The position numbers were made by a program, and so were the translations under genes. Below the pieces are notes generated by a model. That model had not been told where the DNA came from, made no database searches, and was given only the letters and a program-made list of their open reading frames with translations. A stretch of 64,000 nucleotides of DNA, taken from Odontesthes bonariensis. Taxonomy: Eukaryota; Chordata; Actinopteri; Atheriniformes; Atherinopsidae. This document shows, piece after piece, positions 1 through 15,263 of the stretch. The stretch lies in the NCBI RefSeq assembly GCF_027942865.1, contig NC_134515.1, positions 25,070,227 to 25,134,226 on the forward strand, read 5' to 3'. Numbering within the stretch: the first letter of the stretch is position 1; each line of letters begins with the position of its first letter.

Positions 1-2242
<2,242 letters not shown>

Positions 2243-2284
2243 GTCTCTGGATTTGGCAGAGGTCCTGACAGGAGGACGAGGGGC

Positions 2285-2312
2285 TTCAGCACCAGTCCAC
2301 GTAGACAGCAGC
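2285..2312 (+). promoter_or_regulatory. REST/RE1-like half-site pair, wide spacing
   Basis: The left half TTCAGCACC is exact for the RE1 consensus. After 9 bases comes AGACAGCAGC, which agrees with the right half (GGACAGCGCC) at 7 of 10 positions. Canonical RE1 has 2 bases between the halves, so the centres are about 18 instead of 11 apart, within the known non-canonical range of roughly 16-20. It lies just upstream of the slc6a1 start codon. Binding is inferred, not shown. Confidence 0.3.
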
Positions 2313-3632
2313 TTCGCGGTTTTTAGAACTAACCTTCGGACCAAATGTCTTGAGATGAAGCCTGTGCACCCACGGCTCGTCAGTCGCCGTTAACCTACAA
2401 GCGTGATCAGAGTAACTGGTTGTTCAGCGGGCGCGGAAAATATGGTTACCTATTCATCAAAAATGTACACATTTTACATTCTTTTACCCCCGCAGAAGTG
2501 CGATGAAACAATGGCAATTACATCCAAAACACACACACAGTCTGCTTTGAAATACATATTTAAATTCGCAGAGTAATGCATATCCTTATAATTTGGCACA
2601 AAAGTGAATTTTTCATTCATGTCAGACTCAACAAATGCCAAAAAAAAAAAAAACCCAGTCATGCTGACTTGCCTCCACAAGTAAAAGACAGACGACAGAC
2701 TGCACATAAATTGACAGCCAAAACCGGATCAGCAGAAACGGTAGCCTAAACAAAGTCTGCAGTCAAATATGGCGAAAAAAGACATGAACAATTGCCAGCA
2801 CAGACAGCGACGGAAAATCAAAACTTGACGACAAATCGCAGCCTCCAAAAACATGCTCATGAAGCGCAGGGCGCGCTGTCGCAATAACGGATAACCTCCG
2901 AGGATTAAGCACAATTAAGTCCACCAATTACCATCTACAGATTATCCTAACAGTTATCCACATGCATAATTGCAAGCAGCGGGGATACAAATATTACTCA
3001 AACAAACTGGAAAACGAAACGCATAGGGGAGACAAAAGGATGCCCAATGCGTAAAGGCTTTACGCATCGAGCTGCACACAATGTTATCCCATTTTATCCA
3101 ATTCATTGAGCACTGTGCGCGTTTTTCAGCACACCATTATGCGTCTCCACATTTGCGGAGTCCAACAAACTGGCAAACAGTAATCAAGTCGGCAGGTAAT
3201 TGGATGTAGCAAGGAGGTTTAAAGATCATCGTGCAATCATTACTCTGATCCTGGCAGCGCATTAAAAGCCTCGTTCACAATTTAATCGCTCCAACTATTG
3301 CAGCAAACACAAAAGTACCATGCACACACAAATGATACAAGAACCATGCATTAAACTGACCCGTTTATATGGGGGCGGAATAAGAAAAGGTATAGGTTGC
3401 TCGCGTACAGACAGAAAGAAAGAAAGAAAAAATCAGCACCCAGTTTACTCACAATGAATCTGTGATCTGTGCCGCCAAAGATCCGCTGTCTGCCACAAAT
3501 GTCGAAACGAGGTATCCGTAGATTCCTCTTGTGGATGAAGTTGTAAACTCCCAATATTTCTTGAAACATAAATGGATTTTACTTCCATTAAAAGACTTAA
3601 AGGGACCATGCAGCCTTAGCGGTGTCCAAGCA

Positions 3633-3661
3633 GGAGCTGTCCAGCGGGGAGCAGTGCTGAA
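3633..3661 (-). promoter_or_regulatory. second REST/RE1-like half-site pair, wide spacing
   Basis: On the minus strand TTCAGCACT (8 of 9 to the left half) is followed after 10 bases by GGACAGCTCC (9 of 10 to the right half). Centre distance is about 19. It lies about 1.4 kb upstream of the slc6a1 ATG and reads in the direction of the gene. RE1 elements repress neuronal genes in non-neuronal cells, which would suit a GABA transporter. Confidence 0.33.
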
Positions 3662-5300
3662 GACCAGGAGGAGGAAGAGGAGGAGGAAGAGGAGGAGGCT
3701 GTATCAACACGGGAAGAAGGCGCTTTGCCTTGTGCGACTGTCTAACATCAACAACCAGAGACTCAACTCCCATCTACACAGCCTCAATGTCATCTCAAAG
3801 TCACCCCCCCCCCCACACACACACACACACACACACTCCTCAACCTCTTCCTCGTCCTCATCTATCGGCTGTACTGACATCACACTTCAAGCCTGCTTGT
3901 TTAAATTTTCAGTATATTGTACTATTTTCATTTTAATTATCATTGATGATAACAATTACCCCCCCCCCCCCCCCCCGTTTGGCAGTGAATTTGTGTGATC
4001 CAAGATTGGATATTCCCATTTAATTCTTATTTCAATGTGATAGATTTTGTCAGTCGGGGAATATATTTCAAACAAATGAGTTTTTAATCTCACCTTTTTA
4101 AAGAGTATTTTTGCATCGTGGCCCCCTGCAAAACAATTGACCCCCCTTCTTACACACCCACAGAGGGAAAAAAAAAAATCAACACACGTCCTCCCCCCAG
4201 TGTTCAAATGTATGGTCGAGGTGCAAAATGGAAACATATGGAGGGTAATATAAGCAACATTGTCAGGTCCAAGCGCGTGTATTTGGTTGGTGAGGTCAGT
4301 CGGCTGCCTGCAAATCTGGCAAACTATGATAAAGGGAGCCCGTCAATAAAAGGAGGGCACATTGACTGGTTGTCTAACTCTGCCTGTAATCGTCCAAAGC
4401 CCGGCGTCTTCCATAGGGGATGATATGCGAAGGATAAACTCGAGGACTATAGCTGGCAATTTTTTGGGGAAAAAAAGATGCGAGAGAGAGAAAAAGGAAA
4501 AAAAGGTTTAAATAGGCTAGGTGATGGGGATAATGTTACAGGCAAAAAAAAGCGAGGAGTGGATCCAGTCGCGTTTTTGTCCCCCCCCCCCCCCCCCAAA
4601 AAAAAGAAGAAAAAGTAGAAGACAAGAGCAGAATGCGTCTTGAGGAGCTCGTCAGTTCAAAGTGAACGGTAAGTGCTTCACTGGCCATACAGACAGGCCC
4701 ACTTGTTTGATTTACTTGAATATTTATCACAAGTTTTTCTTGCGTTACTGTGATGTCACAATGACTTGTACATGTGCTTCCTTCTACCAGTTTGAAGGCT
4801 TGCGTGTTGTCCTCGTGCTCATTGTTTTCGCATCCCACACGTGTGCGATGGTGTCACTTACTTTCTTGCGAAATAAACGAATGCTAAAAATGAACAGAGT
4901 TGTCCTAGAATAGTGTTAGAAAATACAAATTTCTCAAAAAGTTGAGCTGGATGGCGTGTACGTGCCTGAGTGTGATGCAAACTGTTGGAAATGCTCGCGC
5001 AGAAAGATCAGGAGCGTCTACACTCCAGCGCGAGCGCTCCTTTCACAGGCTGAGAGGGCACCAGATGGCAAACCAATGAGGGGTGCACTAACCGACTAAA
5101 CGATACCACATGAAATGCAGCATTTAAAATCCCATCTGGGTTGCCGTCCCCGCGGACATGGGGAGTGAAACATGACACATATTTATACACCTGCCGATGG
5201 AGCACCCAGGCATGTCCAATAGGCTGGTGACATGCACTGAGCCAGCTGACCCCTTCACCCCGGAGCTTTGCTTTGATTCAGCTCACTAGCCTTTTCACCA

Positions 5301-8300
5301 GTAGCCCTCCCTTTAGTCTCCCAATTTCAATCAGAAGCCTGCACGCGGGTCCTCGTGAAAGTCTTGTGTGCTCCATTAGGCTGAAATTGCTTGTCCTTTC
5401 CTGTAGCGGTTTTTTAAGTATGTGACTGAGATTGAGGCTGGAGTTGCCCCTTCTTTATAGGCCCAGTGCCTGTAAAATCAGTGTGATGTTAGGCAGGAGT
5501 TTACACAAGGTGCCACTGAAGATTAACTATTGGCTTCTTGTCATTTTTAAAAGTTTATTTGGACACGATAATGATGTATGCATTAGATGTGCTTTATCCA
5601 CTTGTGTCACTATCTATATTTTGGGAAAATGATATCTAGAAATGAGACAACTTGTAACAGAATGGATACTTCTACCCTGATTAAACCGCAGTGCAATGAA
5701 TCAAAGATGACATTCTTTGAAAGAAACACTAAAGTAATTTCACACAGTTTACTGTTTTTTTTTAAAAGCATCTCAAACATTGTTGAAATCCTCTCTTCAG
5801 GTTTCTCGCTGTAAAGATCAGCTTCCACTTTCTCCCTTGATATGAGCACTTTTTTAATGACCCACCTTAAAAATATTGTTTTAACTGCTCACTAATCTCT
5901 ATGCAGTTTTTCCGAGCTTTTCTCAGTTTTCGAACGCACATTCTTGGGCTCATGTTTTTCAGCAGCACTCTGCAATACGAGGCCACAAAATGAACTGATT
6001 AGCATGATGATTAGTCATTAGGATGCTAATCATGAGCGATTCACATATTTTATTCATATTATCGTTGGAGTTGTTTTTCTCCTTCGGCTGGAATTGTGTA
6101 CACATCCTATTTTCGTTCCATTGTAAACATGCAAGTCAAGTGTGGTGACCGCTGATAGTTGACAGTCTGAATATTTTTTTTTTACCTGCAGAGTTTTTTA
6201 AAGAAAATGTCAGAATTAGATAATGCTCCTCAATGGATTTGTTGTGGTTACAAAGAGAACAACAAGACTGCGATAATATTGAGTGATGTAGGAAAGCAGA
6301 GGAAAATATTCTTTCAAACAATTTGGGTAAATCTAGTTATTGAAAAGGTACCAAAAAACCCTCCACAAAATTTAAACAAAACCTTTGCTCTGAGAGCAAC
6401 TTTGTCTTCCACCATGTGTCTGAAACGTAAACATGTCTTATTAAGTGATCACACAAATAATTATGCTGGCAGAATCCTTTTTCTGTCTGATCTTTTGCTT
6501 TTACTGTATTTGCTGCTGTACATTTCCCTGACTTCTAAAACCTAGGAGAGTGTATTGTTCAACACCTCTGTGGTTGATGCTGGAAGGTTTGACATACACG
6601 CATTTCACTCGGGAAATAATGCCTAACCGAATAAGCGCTCACTCAGTATTTCAGTGCAGAGCGCTAATATGATTTGGTCCTCCCCCTAAGGAACGACTGA
6701 TGATGATTTACCTGACACACCTGCACGTGTTGAGATGCAGAGATGTTCCCTGTGTCTCCACAACGTCTTATGTTTTGAGTTGCTACATTTGTGATTTCAC
6801 CTCTAAAGACATGGAAATCACTGCAAGGCTTAGAGGCTCCTATTTGTCTATGCTTCTTTGGTAAAGCATTTGTTGAGTGTGACCTAAATTGCTATGAAGT
6901 GAGTGCATCAGCAGCTCTGTCTCGCCTGTTTCTTCTTTCCTTCCCTAACGTCTCCCTCTTTCCATCTCTTTGTATGGAAGAGATCTTTCATTTTCCGTCT
7001 CAAACACAGACACAAACAGGCAAAACAAGCTAATAAAACATTTTTTAAATTTCAGAAAGCTTCTACCAGATCACTTATATGCCTTGTGAAGTATAGTCGG
7101 ATGTAAGAATAAGGGAGCAGGCTGCTAATGATATTTCAGCAATATTGTGCGACGCATGCTCCACATTTGGAGAGCTTTCCGTTTCTCTCCTCAATATATA
7201 TATTTTCTATTCTTATTGTGCCTTTCAGAAGGGATCAACTATGCAAAGAAGTTAAATCCCCAAGCTGTAAATGACTTTTCTTATTTTTCCCGTGTCATAG
7301 AATTTGCTGCTCATTCAACAGAAATGCTGTTCCCACAAATCCATACAATTAGACCGTCATGATTCAAGTGACAGCCACCCTGGTTGCAGGTTTAAAATAT
7401 TTGACATGAACCCATCAGCGTGCATTGATCAGGACACGGACAGCTCCTTGTGCTGATTCGTTGACAGCTCTGTGTGTCAGCCAGCACAAGGTGTGGATTT
7501 CATAAACATATGACCTCCACGATAACCAGTATGGGGGCACTGAATTGCTTCAAATTTTGTACATGTGTTGCTAGGCAACAGCATAATCGGTCTCCTTCTC
7601 CCCCTCCTTATGTGGCTCTCGACTGGGATTGCTGTGCACTATCACTGAAAATGGTTAATCAACTTATACAAAAAGTCCATTAATGGTCTAGATTATGCTT
7701 CTGAGGGTTACAAAGCACATCCAAGGCTATACCGAAATATATGCTAACATGCAAATACATGTCAAAGATTAAAAGGGCCTTTCAAATAAAATTAGCCCAA
7801 AACCATCTGACTGGATGTAATCTAGCAGTAACAGCTAAAATGGCAGTTAGAAACTATATTATCAGCATCCAAAAAGGTTATACGGCATACCTTTACGCAT
7901 ACTGATTCTAATGCTGACAACGAATCGGATACAGTTACAAGGACTGCAACAATTGCAACTACACAGTCCAGATTTGTTTATTTAATTTTTTATGTTTTTA
8001 TGTATGAAAACACTCCAACAAACGTAGTATACACATTATGTGTGAGGCCAAGTATTTTCGTTGCCCGCACAACATCAATGCAGACACTGTTTAGCATTGG
8101 GTAAGCTGAGTGTTATCATTTCTGCCAATGAAACAGTTATGACAGGAAGGACATCACTCTTATTCAAATAAGTGGGTATGAATTTATGAAAAAAGTTTAG
8201 ATTGACAATGTTTTCCAAGTGTTTCCCTTCAACAAAGAGCAGGAGGTTTCATTAATTTTAATCCAGTTCCCCATTTAATTCCATTCCCAAATTCTATTTC

Positions 8301-11300
8301 AACATTTGGTATTTTCCCTAAGGGAAGGACACGTTTGATATGTTGGTAACCTCTGAATTACAAAGAAACACTACTCTAAGTGATGTCATTCTCAGCCTTG
8401 GCCCTGAACCTGAGCACTGGTGTACTTTTTATCTTTTAATTTGACTTCATTTAACCAGGAAAATAGAACATAATATTTAACAAAAGAAAATAATAGATAT
8501 TAAATAGATATATATAAAAAAAAAATATATATATATGAAATAATAAATATTGGAATATTCCACTCTCAGACTCTCAGATACTGAAAGCATTTTTGTCAGA
8601 TAATTTGTCCGAAATTTTTAAATGACATATTTTCAAAATCAGATTTAAACTAGAAAAGGTTAATTGGAAGTTTATCAAAAAAAATAACTGTCAGCTGGAG
8701 TTTCTGCAGATACAGTATACAGCAGATGTGAGAGCACTCTTACAGTAACACTTAAAATGATTTGAAATTGTAGCATTCTCCCCTAACAGCATTCTTTCAA
8801 GTTAATCAGACTTTTAGACCGAATTAAAATCAAAGAGTTTAGATTTACTGTACTAAAAATACAAGGTTAATATAACAAAAGTTGCATCTTATGGTGTCGA
8901 GATTCAAATATCTTATTTTTGGAATACTTTGTCTGCCTCTATTTTGAATGAAAAATGACAGGAGAGATGTTTCATGTTCCATTGTACATTTGAACCCCAT
9001 CTAAGTAAAAAAAATAAATCGTTTCTCTGTCCAAGTTTAATTTTTTTATTTAATGCCAAAGAGATATTTTCTCACACATCTAGCTTTTAAATTAGAGCAA
9101 CTGCAGCTCTGGCCTTCCATTATACCTCCTGATTACCGCTGCTGCTGTGTTTCCATATATTCTTGTTGGACACCAATTCTCTTTTATCCTTTTCCACCTT
9201 CGAGAAGTTTCTCAGTTCAATATTTGAGTCCCTCTTCCTTCTTTCGCCAGGTGGTCTTGATAAAGCATAGTTCAAAAATAGAGAAACTTCATGTATTCAC
9301 AAGTAATCTTACAACCACAGTTATGTAACATAGCTGACTGGAAATCACGAGTCAAGTCTTTTTGGTTTCAATGACCGCAGGTTTTAAAAACTGAGTATCA
9401 GTAACTATATATATATATATTCACATTTGTTGCACTGATATATAATTTGACACATTATTCAAAAGGAACCCTTTCATTCTCAAATAATTTTTGAATCTCT
9501 GATGCAAAATGGTACCAAAATGCTGCAGTGTTAGTACTAGTATTTATGTAAATCTTTATGTATCGATAGTGCAGAGTCATTGAAAAACAGGAATTACTTC
9601 ATCTTATTTCTTTGATTACTCTTCCTTAAGAGCTGCCTTTCGCTTTTTATAATTACTTTCACAGTAATCTTGCGTAGCCTCACCACATTATTACAAATTA
9701 CGGGATTAAGACAATTTGATTACAAATAAATGACAAATCCACAATAATTAGATTCCTGATCTTTTCTGAGGAAACTTGAGAAATCATTATATTACTGAAT
9801 GTTTACTGAAGATAACATGCATGATGGCTGAGATTAGATAGTAAAACTGAGCTACCATAATGAGCAGTTATAGTGGAAAGGATTCAATTCAGAAAATGAT
9901 TGTCTCTGGCAAAACTTCCATGTTTGACTTATTTAGCAGAAGAAACTCAATCCATACTGTGCCTTGTTAGGAGAAGTGTGCTCTGAGAAAACGGCCCCCA
10001 CATTCAGGTGGTGGTGGAGATTGAAATGCTAATAGCCGTATCATATATCATTTTAACACTTTAAAGAACATCCGTGATTTCAGTGTCTGGCTTTGCTTTC
10101 GATTAGTGAAAACCATCTTTGATTCAGTGCATCTTGGAGTGTCGTTTAAGGTTTCTGCTCTGCTCAGCACTGGGGTCACATCTTACTACACGTCAGATAT
10201 TTTACACCTGAGAAACTGTCAAAAGGAGACAGCGGTTTCAGTGCGCATACAGCATGTCTGGGTTTTGGGAAGAGTGGTGAGTGAAGGGAAGCGAGAGGTT
10301 CATCATCAGCATATCCAAATAGGAAGGAGCCAAGACATGGAACTCTTTAAATGGAGGCTTTGACAGAAGCCTGCAATCCTTTCTCACCACACTGCCCCTG
10401 CTAATCCCCTCTATTCAACCACATCACTATGGAAACTGACTGGATGTCTCACCCTTGCTGTCTAACTTGTGCCATGCAGCCCTGTCCGTCACTGACATGG
10501 AGGGTGTGCAGCAAAATGCTAGCTGATCGTTGCTCCACTACAGTGTCCATGCTGTGACATTGTTGGTTGCTATGCGGATGCTGGATAATGTGTCTCAAAA
10601 TCAGAGACATTTAAGCAGTTGTAGAAGCTCAAAGCTGAGCAAGAGCAAGCATCTTAGCCTTAACTTGGCTGTACGATGGAGAGTTTGAGGTGGTTGGAGT
10701 AAATTTTCATTTTCCCTGCGCCTGCTACCGATTTAATTTCTTTTCCCTTCCTCTGGCAAAATTGCAGGAGAATGTTTGTCATGCTTTTAAAAGGTTTATC
10801 AACTTCAAAAGCCCTGGGAGCTTGTCGTCCAGCGAGTCAGTGAGACCATGCAATCCTTCCAGCACTGACAAGAATAGGTTAGAGCATGTGGTCAGAATTT
10901 CCCTGTTAAGCTCCCAATTCACAGCTTTTACATAAAGCTGGGAGAGGCACATTTACATATGCCTCTGACGTCAGCTTTAATCCATCCAAAATCACTTCTT
11001 CAACCCCCTCACCGTAGTGGAGAAGAGCTCCAGCAATTGCTAATTGCAGAAAATAAAAGAGGGTTGCAATCACAAACACCATCAGCCTGATCAGCACTAA
11101 CACTGATAGTCTGGGAATGAGCTGGAGAGCATAAGAGCCCACAGGTAAACCCAATCTAAGCCAGTCACAATGAACACTGTACTGCATGCATCACAAGCTA
11201 ACTTTTTAGCTTTCTGAAATATAACCATGCCTCTTACTTGTTGCAGTCATCTTGCATCTTTTCATGAAAATGCCAAAAAGCATGAATTACCTGCCTGGGT

Positions 11301-14180
11301 GAATAGTCCCAAAGTTGAAGAAACACTGCACAGGACTGAATTAGATGCTCATCAGTACTGAACACTTAACACAGATTGTCAAAGCATCTGCTTAAGGGGA
11401 CACTGTTATTCATTCACTTCTTCACTTCAAGCCTGACCTGAAAAATTTATGCAATTACAATCTGTCTGTGAGTTATAACATGTGAGTCTTTAAACTGCTC
11501 ATGTTGTCTGACCAACCCAGACATAATTGAACTGACACAATGTTAATACAATCAAATGATCTTCAATTATCTGTCATGCTAGTCTTAGTACACAGCCAAA
11601 AATAAGCTCTGAGGTAAATCAAAACTGAATTTATACTTGCTTTTCCATAATTTCCCGACAGTGTCACATGTTTTTTTTTTCAAGTTTTATCCGTCATAAC
11701 ATATAATATGAAATGTCATATGGCCCCCACAGAATGTAATTTAATTTTACGAAGCGCATCAGTAAATGGTAAACTCTGCAATGAATAAATTCTGCCTGCG
11801 ATAAATGATTCATCAGTCATTTGTTCTTACAAATCCACATCTACAGCAGCAGTGCAACAACCAACACTATTTTAACATTCATGGCAATCTAACATTCATA
11901 CATTAAAACTAAATCAATGTGGGCTTTTATAAATTGCAAAATCCCTCTTGGCCACTTTGCACAAATAATTTACCTGAAGATTTGATACAACCACACACAG
12001 ACACGCATCTGACCAAACTTGCTTTCAATACCTTTGAAAGAAATAGGACGGTGGGAATATTTGGTCATACATCAAAGTAATTGATTAGCTAGATGTGATG
12101 GAATTGTCGGTATCAGATATCATGACAACCCATCAAATAGTGGTTACAATATCTAATTGAATAATATGAGTGTCAATCACGTGTTTATGAACCAGGAAAA
12201 ATCAAAGGATCATCATAGTCAGACAGAGTCCGCCTCTCAATACTGTAAATGAGTTCTAAACTTTAACCAGAATTGTTAGAACTTTACTTATGTCTAAATG
12301 TCATAATGCATAATAGCTGTTATCGTTAGTAGGATCCAGTCTCTTGAGATGCTGAATATCTTGATCAAAATTTCATGGCTATAAGTGATAAACTACCACT
12401 AAAACTAGTACTACAACCAACAAATATTGTCATGCCAGGCTAATAAACCAAAAAACTGCACCATAATTATTTTGTCTAAATGTTGTGGCAAACATGTAGA
12501 CATGTTTGTTTTTCTGTGAAAAGACATGGGCTCTTTTCCCAGAAAACTGTGAAAAGAGCAGAGTCTCTTAACATTCGTAAAAATTCTCAAGTGAAAAGCA
12601 TGTAATAGGTAAAAATTATGAGCCATTACCATGGAAACCAACAAGCTTGTCCATTTGTGGTTCCAGTCTGTAATTTCAACACCAATACAGCCTTCCTCCC
12701 GAATGAATAACAGTTATGTTGAAATGAAGCACAAAACACAGAAATGTTTACAATAAAGGTTTAGAATTAGACAATTACTACATTTAATGGGCTCCAATAA
12801 ATATTTTTCATATATGCAGCTACCACACAGAAATGCCGACATTTTGCATTACGTGAAGTTGTCAAGCGTGATAAAAAATGTTAACCATAACAAAATACTG
12901 ATTTGATCCTATTTCAGAAACTATTTTTGTGTAGAGTGCAATACGACAAACAATGACCCAAGGGTGGATTACTCTAATGAACCTAGTATTCACAAGCTAA
13001 CTCATTTAGCTAACTGGTCATTGATTAACTGATGCACACAGTGTAGGGCTTATATAATTTATAATGGAGAGTCATTGCAAGAGTCCTGGTGAAAAAGGAT
13101 AATGATTTACATATAAAGGGTCCAGTAATTCTAATCTTTGTATGATGAGAGGGCATTGTGTAATCAACTTTTAACAACCATCACGGTATACTTCAATTTG
13201 GGAGTGGATGTAGGGTAAAACCCCAGAATATGCTATTGCTAAGGAAACTCTGGTTTATACCCCAGCCAGAGCAAAAACTTTTATTTAAACAGCATCTTTT
13301 GGTCAATGGGATGAGCCAATTCCACATTCCCACGTCATACTGAGCACTTTTCATTCCAACAAGGAAAAGTTATCTCTTACAGGAGGCTCTACTACCAAAG
13401 TAATCCAGGCCTCATGTGACTGTGCTCTGGATGACCATTTAGAAATCCACCCCCTATGTTGCTAGAATAAAAATACAAGCAAAATGTAGAAACATTTTCA
13501 CTTATTAGACAGGTAATGTTTAAATGCATCTATCATATTTCTTCCTAGATAGGGTATGGTGGGTTGCTGGTGGGTCAGTTTTGTATGTAAAATCACCAAA
13601 CATGGGGTGATCTGAAAGCGGTGTGTTGTTTTTACGGGTGCCACTTAGATGAAAAAAAAATGTAACCAGTGATTGCCTGCTAAGATTTCCAGCTGACCCT
13701 GAATTCTTAATGAATGTTATTCCTCTGATCTGTCTCCCTATGTATCTTGTCTGTACTACAAACTAAATCTAAATTTAATCTAAATATCAAAACAGGTGAG
13801 AAAAAACACAAAGAAAAGTCATTGGACATGAACAGTAAGAAAGCAAGGGTCTTTTATAGAGATGTCATGCTTAAACGAGCTGTACAGTGTACAAAATAAG
13901 CTGATGTTAGCTCAGAAACATGGTCTGCTAATGTCAACAAAAGTCTCCCACAATGGCAAGGACCCCAAAAAAAACTTCAGGTAAACACACACACAAGCGA
14001 TTATCTATATCTACATTATCCCATCTGTCCAAGCAGGAATGTGGCCATCATTGGGGGAAAGAGGCTCAATGGCACCAGATAATTTGTTTCATTGAGGTTG
14101 TGTGGTTTTGTGCACTAAATCCAAACTCTGGGCCAGAGAAACAAATAAAAAGACAATTTTCTGCAAAGTCTATAGCTGGA
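5301..14180. other. gene-free AT-rich interval
   Basis: No exon or recognisable protein motif was found on either strand; the short open frames lack family similarity. It contains small AT tracts (around 8505-8535 and 9408-9420) but no clear mobile element that I can name. Enhancers or long non-coding RNAs cannot be excluded from sequence alone. Confidence 0.5.
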
Positions 14181-14415
14181 TGGACCTGCATGGTGGTTAG
14201 CACCGTTGCCTCAGAGCAAGAGGGTTTTCAGTTTGAAGCTGCAGCCTTTCTGTGGGGTTTTGGATTTTCTCGTGCGTTCTTTCAAGGTACTCTGGCTTCC
14301 TCTTAGAGTATAAAAGCATGCATGTTAGGTCAACTGGTGATTCTAAATTAACAATAGGAGTTAGTGTCAGCGTGTATGGTTGTTCATCTCTGTATTGGCC
14401 CTGTGATAGACTCAC
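14180..14415 (+). repeat. tRNA-headed SINE-like repeat, decayed copy
   Basis: Starts with a tRNA-like head (GGTGGTTAGCACCGTTGCC) and continues through the fixed phrases of this fish repeat: 'tttctgtggggtttt', 'gcatgttaggtcaactggtg', 'ggccctgtgatagact'. The same series is seen on the minus strand at 48420-48965 and in part at 50395-50500. The B box is eroded in this copy. Confidence 0.6.
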
Positions 14416-14596
14416 AACCTTTAGAGATTGTGTCTTGTATATCTAATCCACCAACATGATGCTGGTCCATCATTTTCAGTCTTGTCTTGTGCATGGCCCC
14501 ACTATTTCCAAGCCAAGCTAAGAACAGCATGCTCATTGAACTAAAACTTCAATATGTGAAATATATTGACATCCGGCATCAAGAAAATTGAGAAAC

Positions 14597-15263
14597 TTAA
14601 ACGGATAGTTCGCCTCTTTTTACATGAAGCTGTATGATATCCCATATTAGCAATATCATTTATGAACATTTTCTTACCCCCTGCTGCGTCCTGTGAGCCG
14701 AGTTCCAGCCTCGTTTTGGCGTTGACGAAGGTAGTCCGGCTAGTTTGCTAGGGTCCCGAAAATAAAGTGTTTTGCTTCTCAAAACAATATGCGTTCAAAA
14801 GAGTAATACATTTGCATCACAAAATCGTCCCTCCAGAAAAAGTCAGACCTCACAATCGCTTGGCGCTATTTCTCTCTACCTTCGTATCACTAAGGGCTGT
14901 GTAAACTGTGCAGACCAAAGAGCAGACCGAGCAGTCCCCTGCTTCCGAGCAGTAAACACAGTAACCGGTGCGGCTATCACTAGGTGGACGGACGCATTGA
15001 TATGAAGGGAGGCAAAAATAGCGCCAAGCGATTGGGAGGTCTGACTTTTTCTGGAGGGACGATTTTGTGATGCAAATGTATTACTTTTTTGAACGCATAT
15101 TGTTTTGAGAAGCAAGACGCTTTATTTTCGTGACCCTAGCAAACAAGCCGGACTACCTTCGTCAACGCCAAAACGAGGATGGAACTCGGCTCACAGGACG
15201 CAGCAGGGGGTAAGTCAATGTTCATAAATGATATTGCTAATATGGGATGTCATATCCCTTTAA
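14597..15263. mobile_element. foldback MITE with long terminal inverted repeats and TTAA ends
   Basis: Two arms of roughly 260-290 bp (14597-14889 and about 15001-15263) are near-perfect reverse complements. As a result the two strands encode the same peptide start, MLLKTICVQKSNTFASQNRP, in opposite directions. The element is bounded by TTAA on both sides (14597-14600 and 15260-15263), as expected for piggyBac- or Kolobok-type target sites. The central ~110 bp is unique. There is no transposase gene, so it is non-autonomous. The matching open frames are by-products of the palindrome, not genes. Confidence 0.75.

Larger units (their letters stand above)
2243..5300 (-). promoter_or_regulatory. 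presumed 5' UTR/promoter region of slc6a1
   Basis: No further coding exon is seen. A possible acceptor (tcctgtcag) sits about 22 bases before the ATG. A strong donor context, ATT|GTGAGTAAA on the minus strand with GT at 3452-3451, could end a 5' UTR exon. The interval holds poly-C runs at 3804-3814, 3959-3976 and 4581-4597, an (AC)n tract at 3813-3838 and an AGG-rich purine run at 3666-3699. The UTR exon and start site are inferred only; transcript data would be needed to place them. Confidence 0.35.

Noticed and set aside
3531-3998. 155-codon plus-strand open frame upstream of slc6a1
   Set aside because: It is driven by purine-rich and CA/poly-C simple sequence (RRRKRRRKRRR, HTHTHT, PPPPP) and shows no domain.
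5010-5050. Palindrome-like agcgcgagcgct with flanking aggagcg/cgctcct
   Set aside because: Short and CG-rich; no factor or element fits it and such palindromes are expected by chance.
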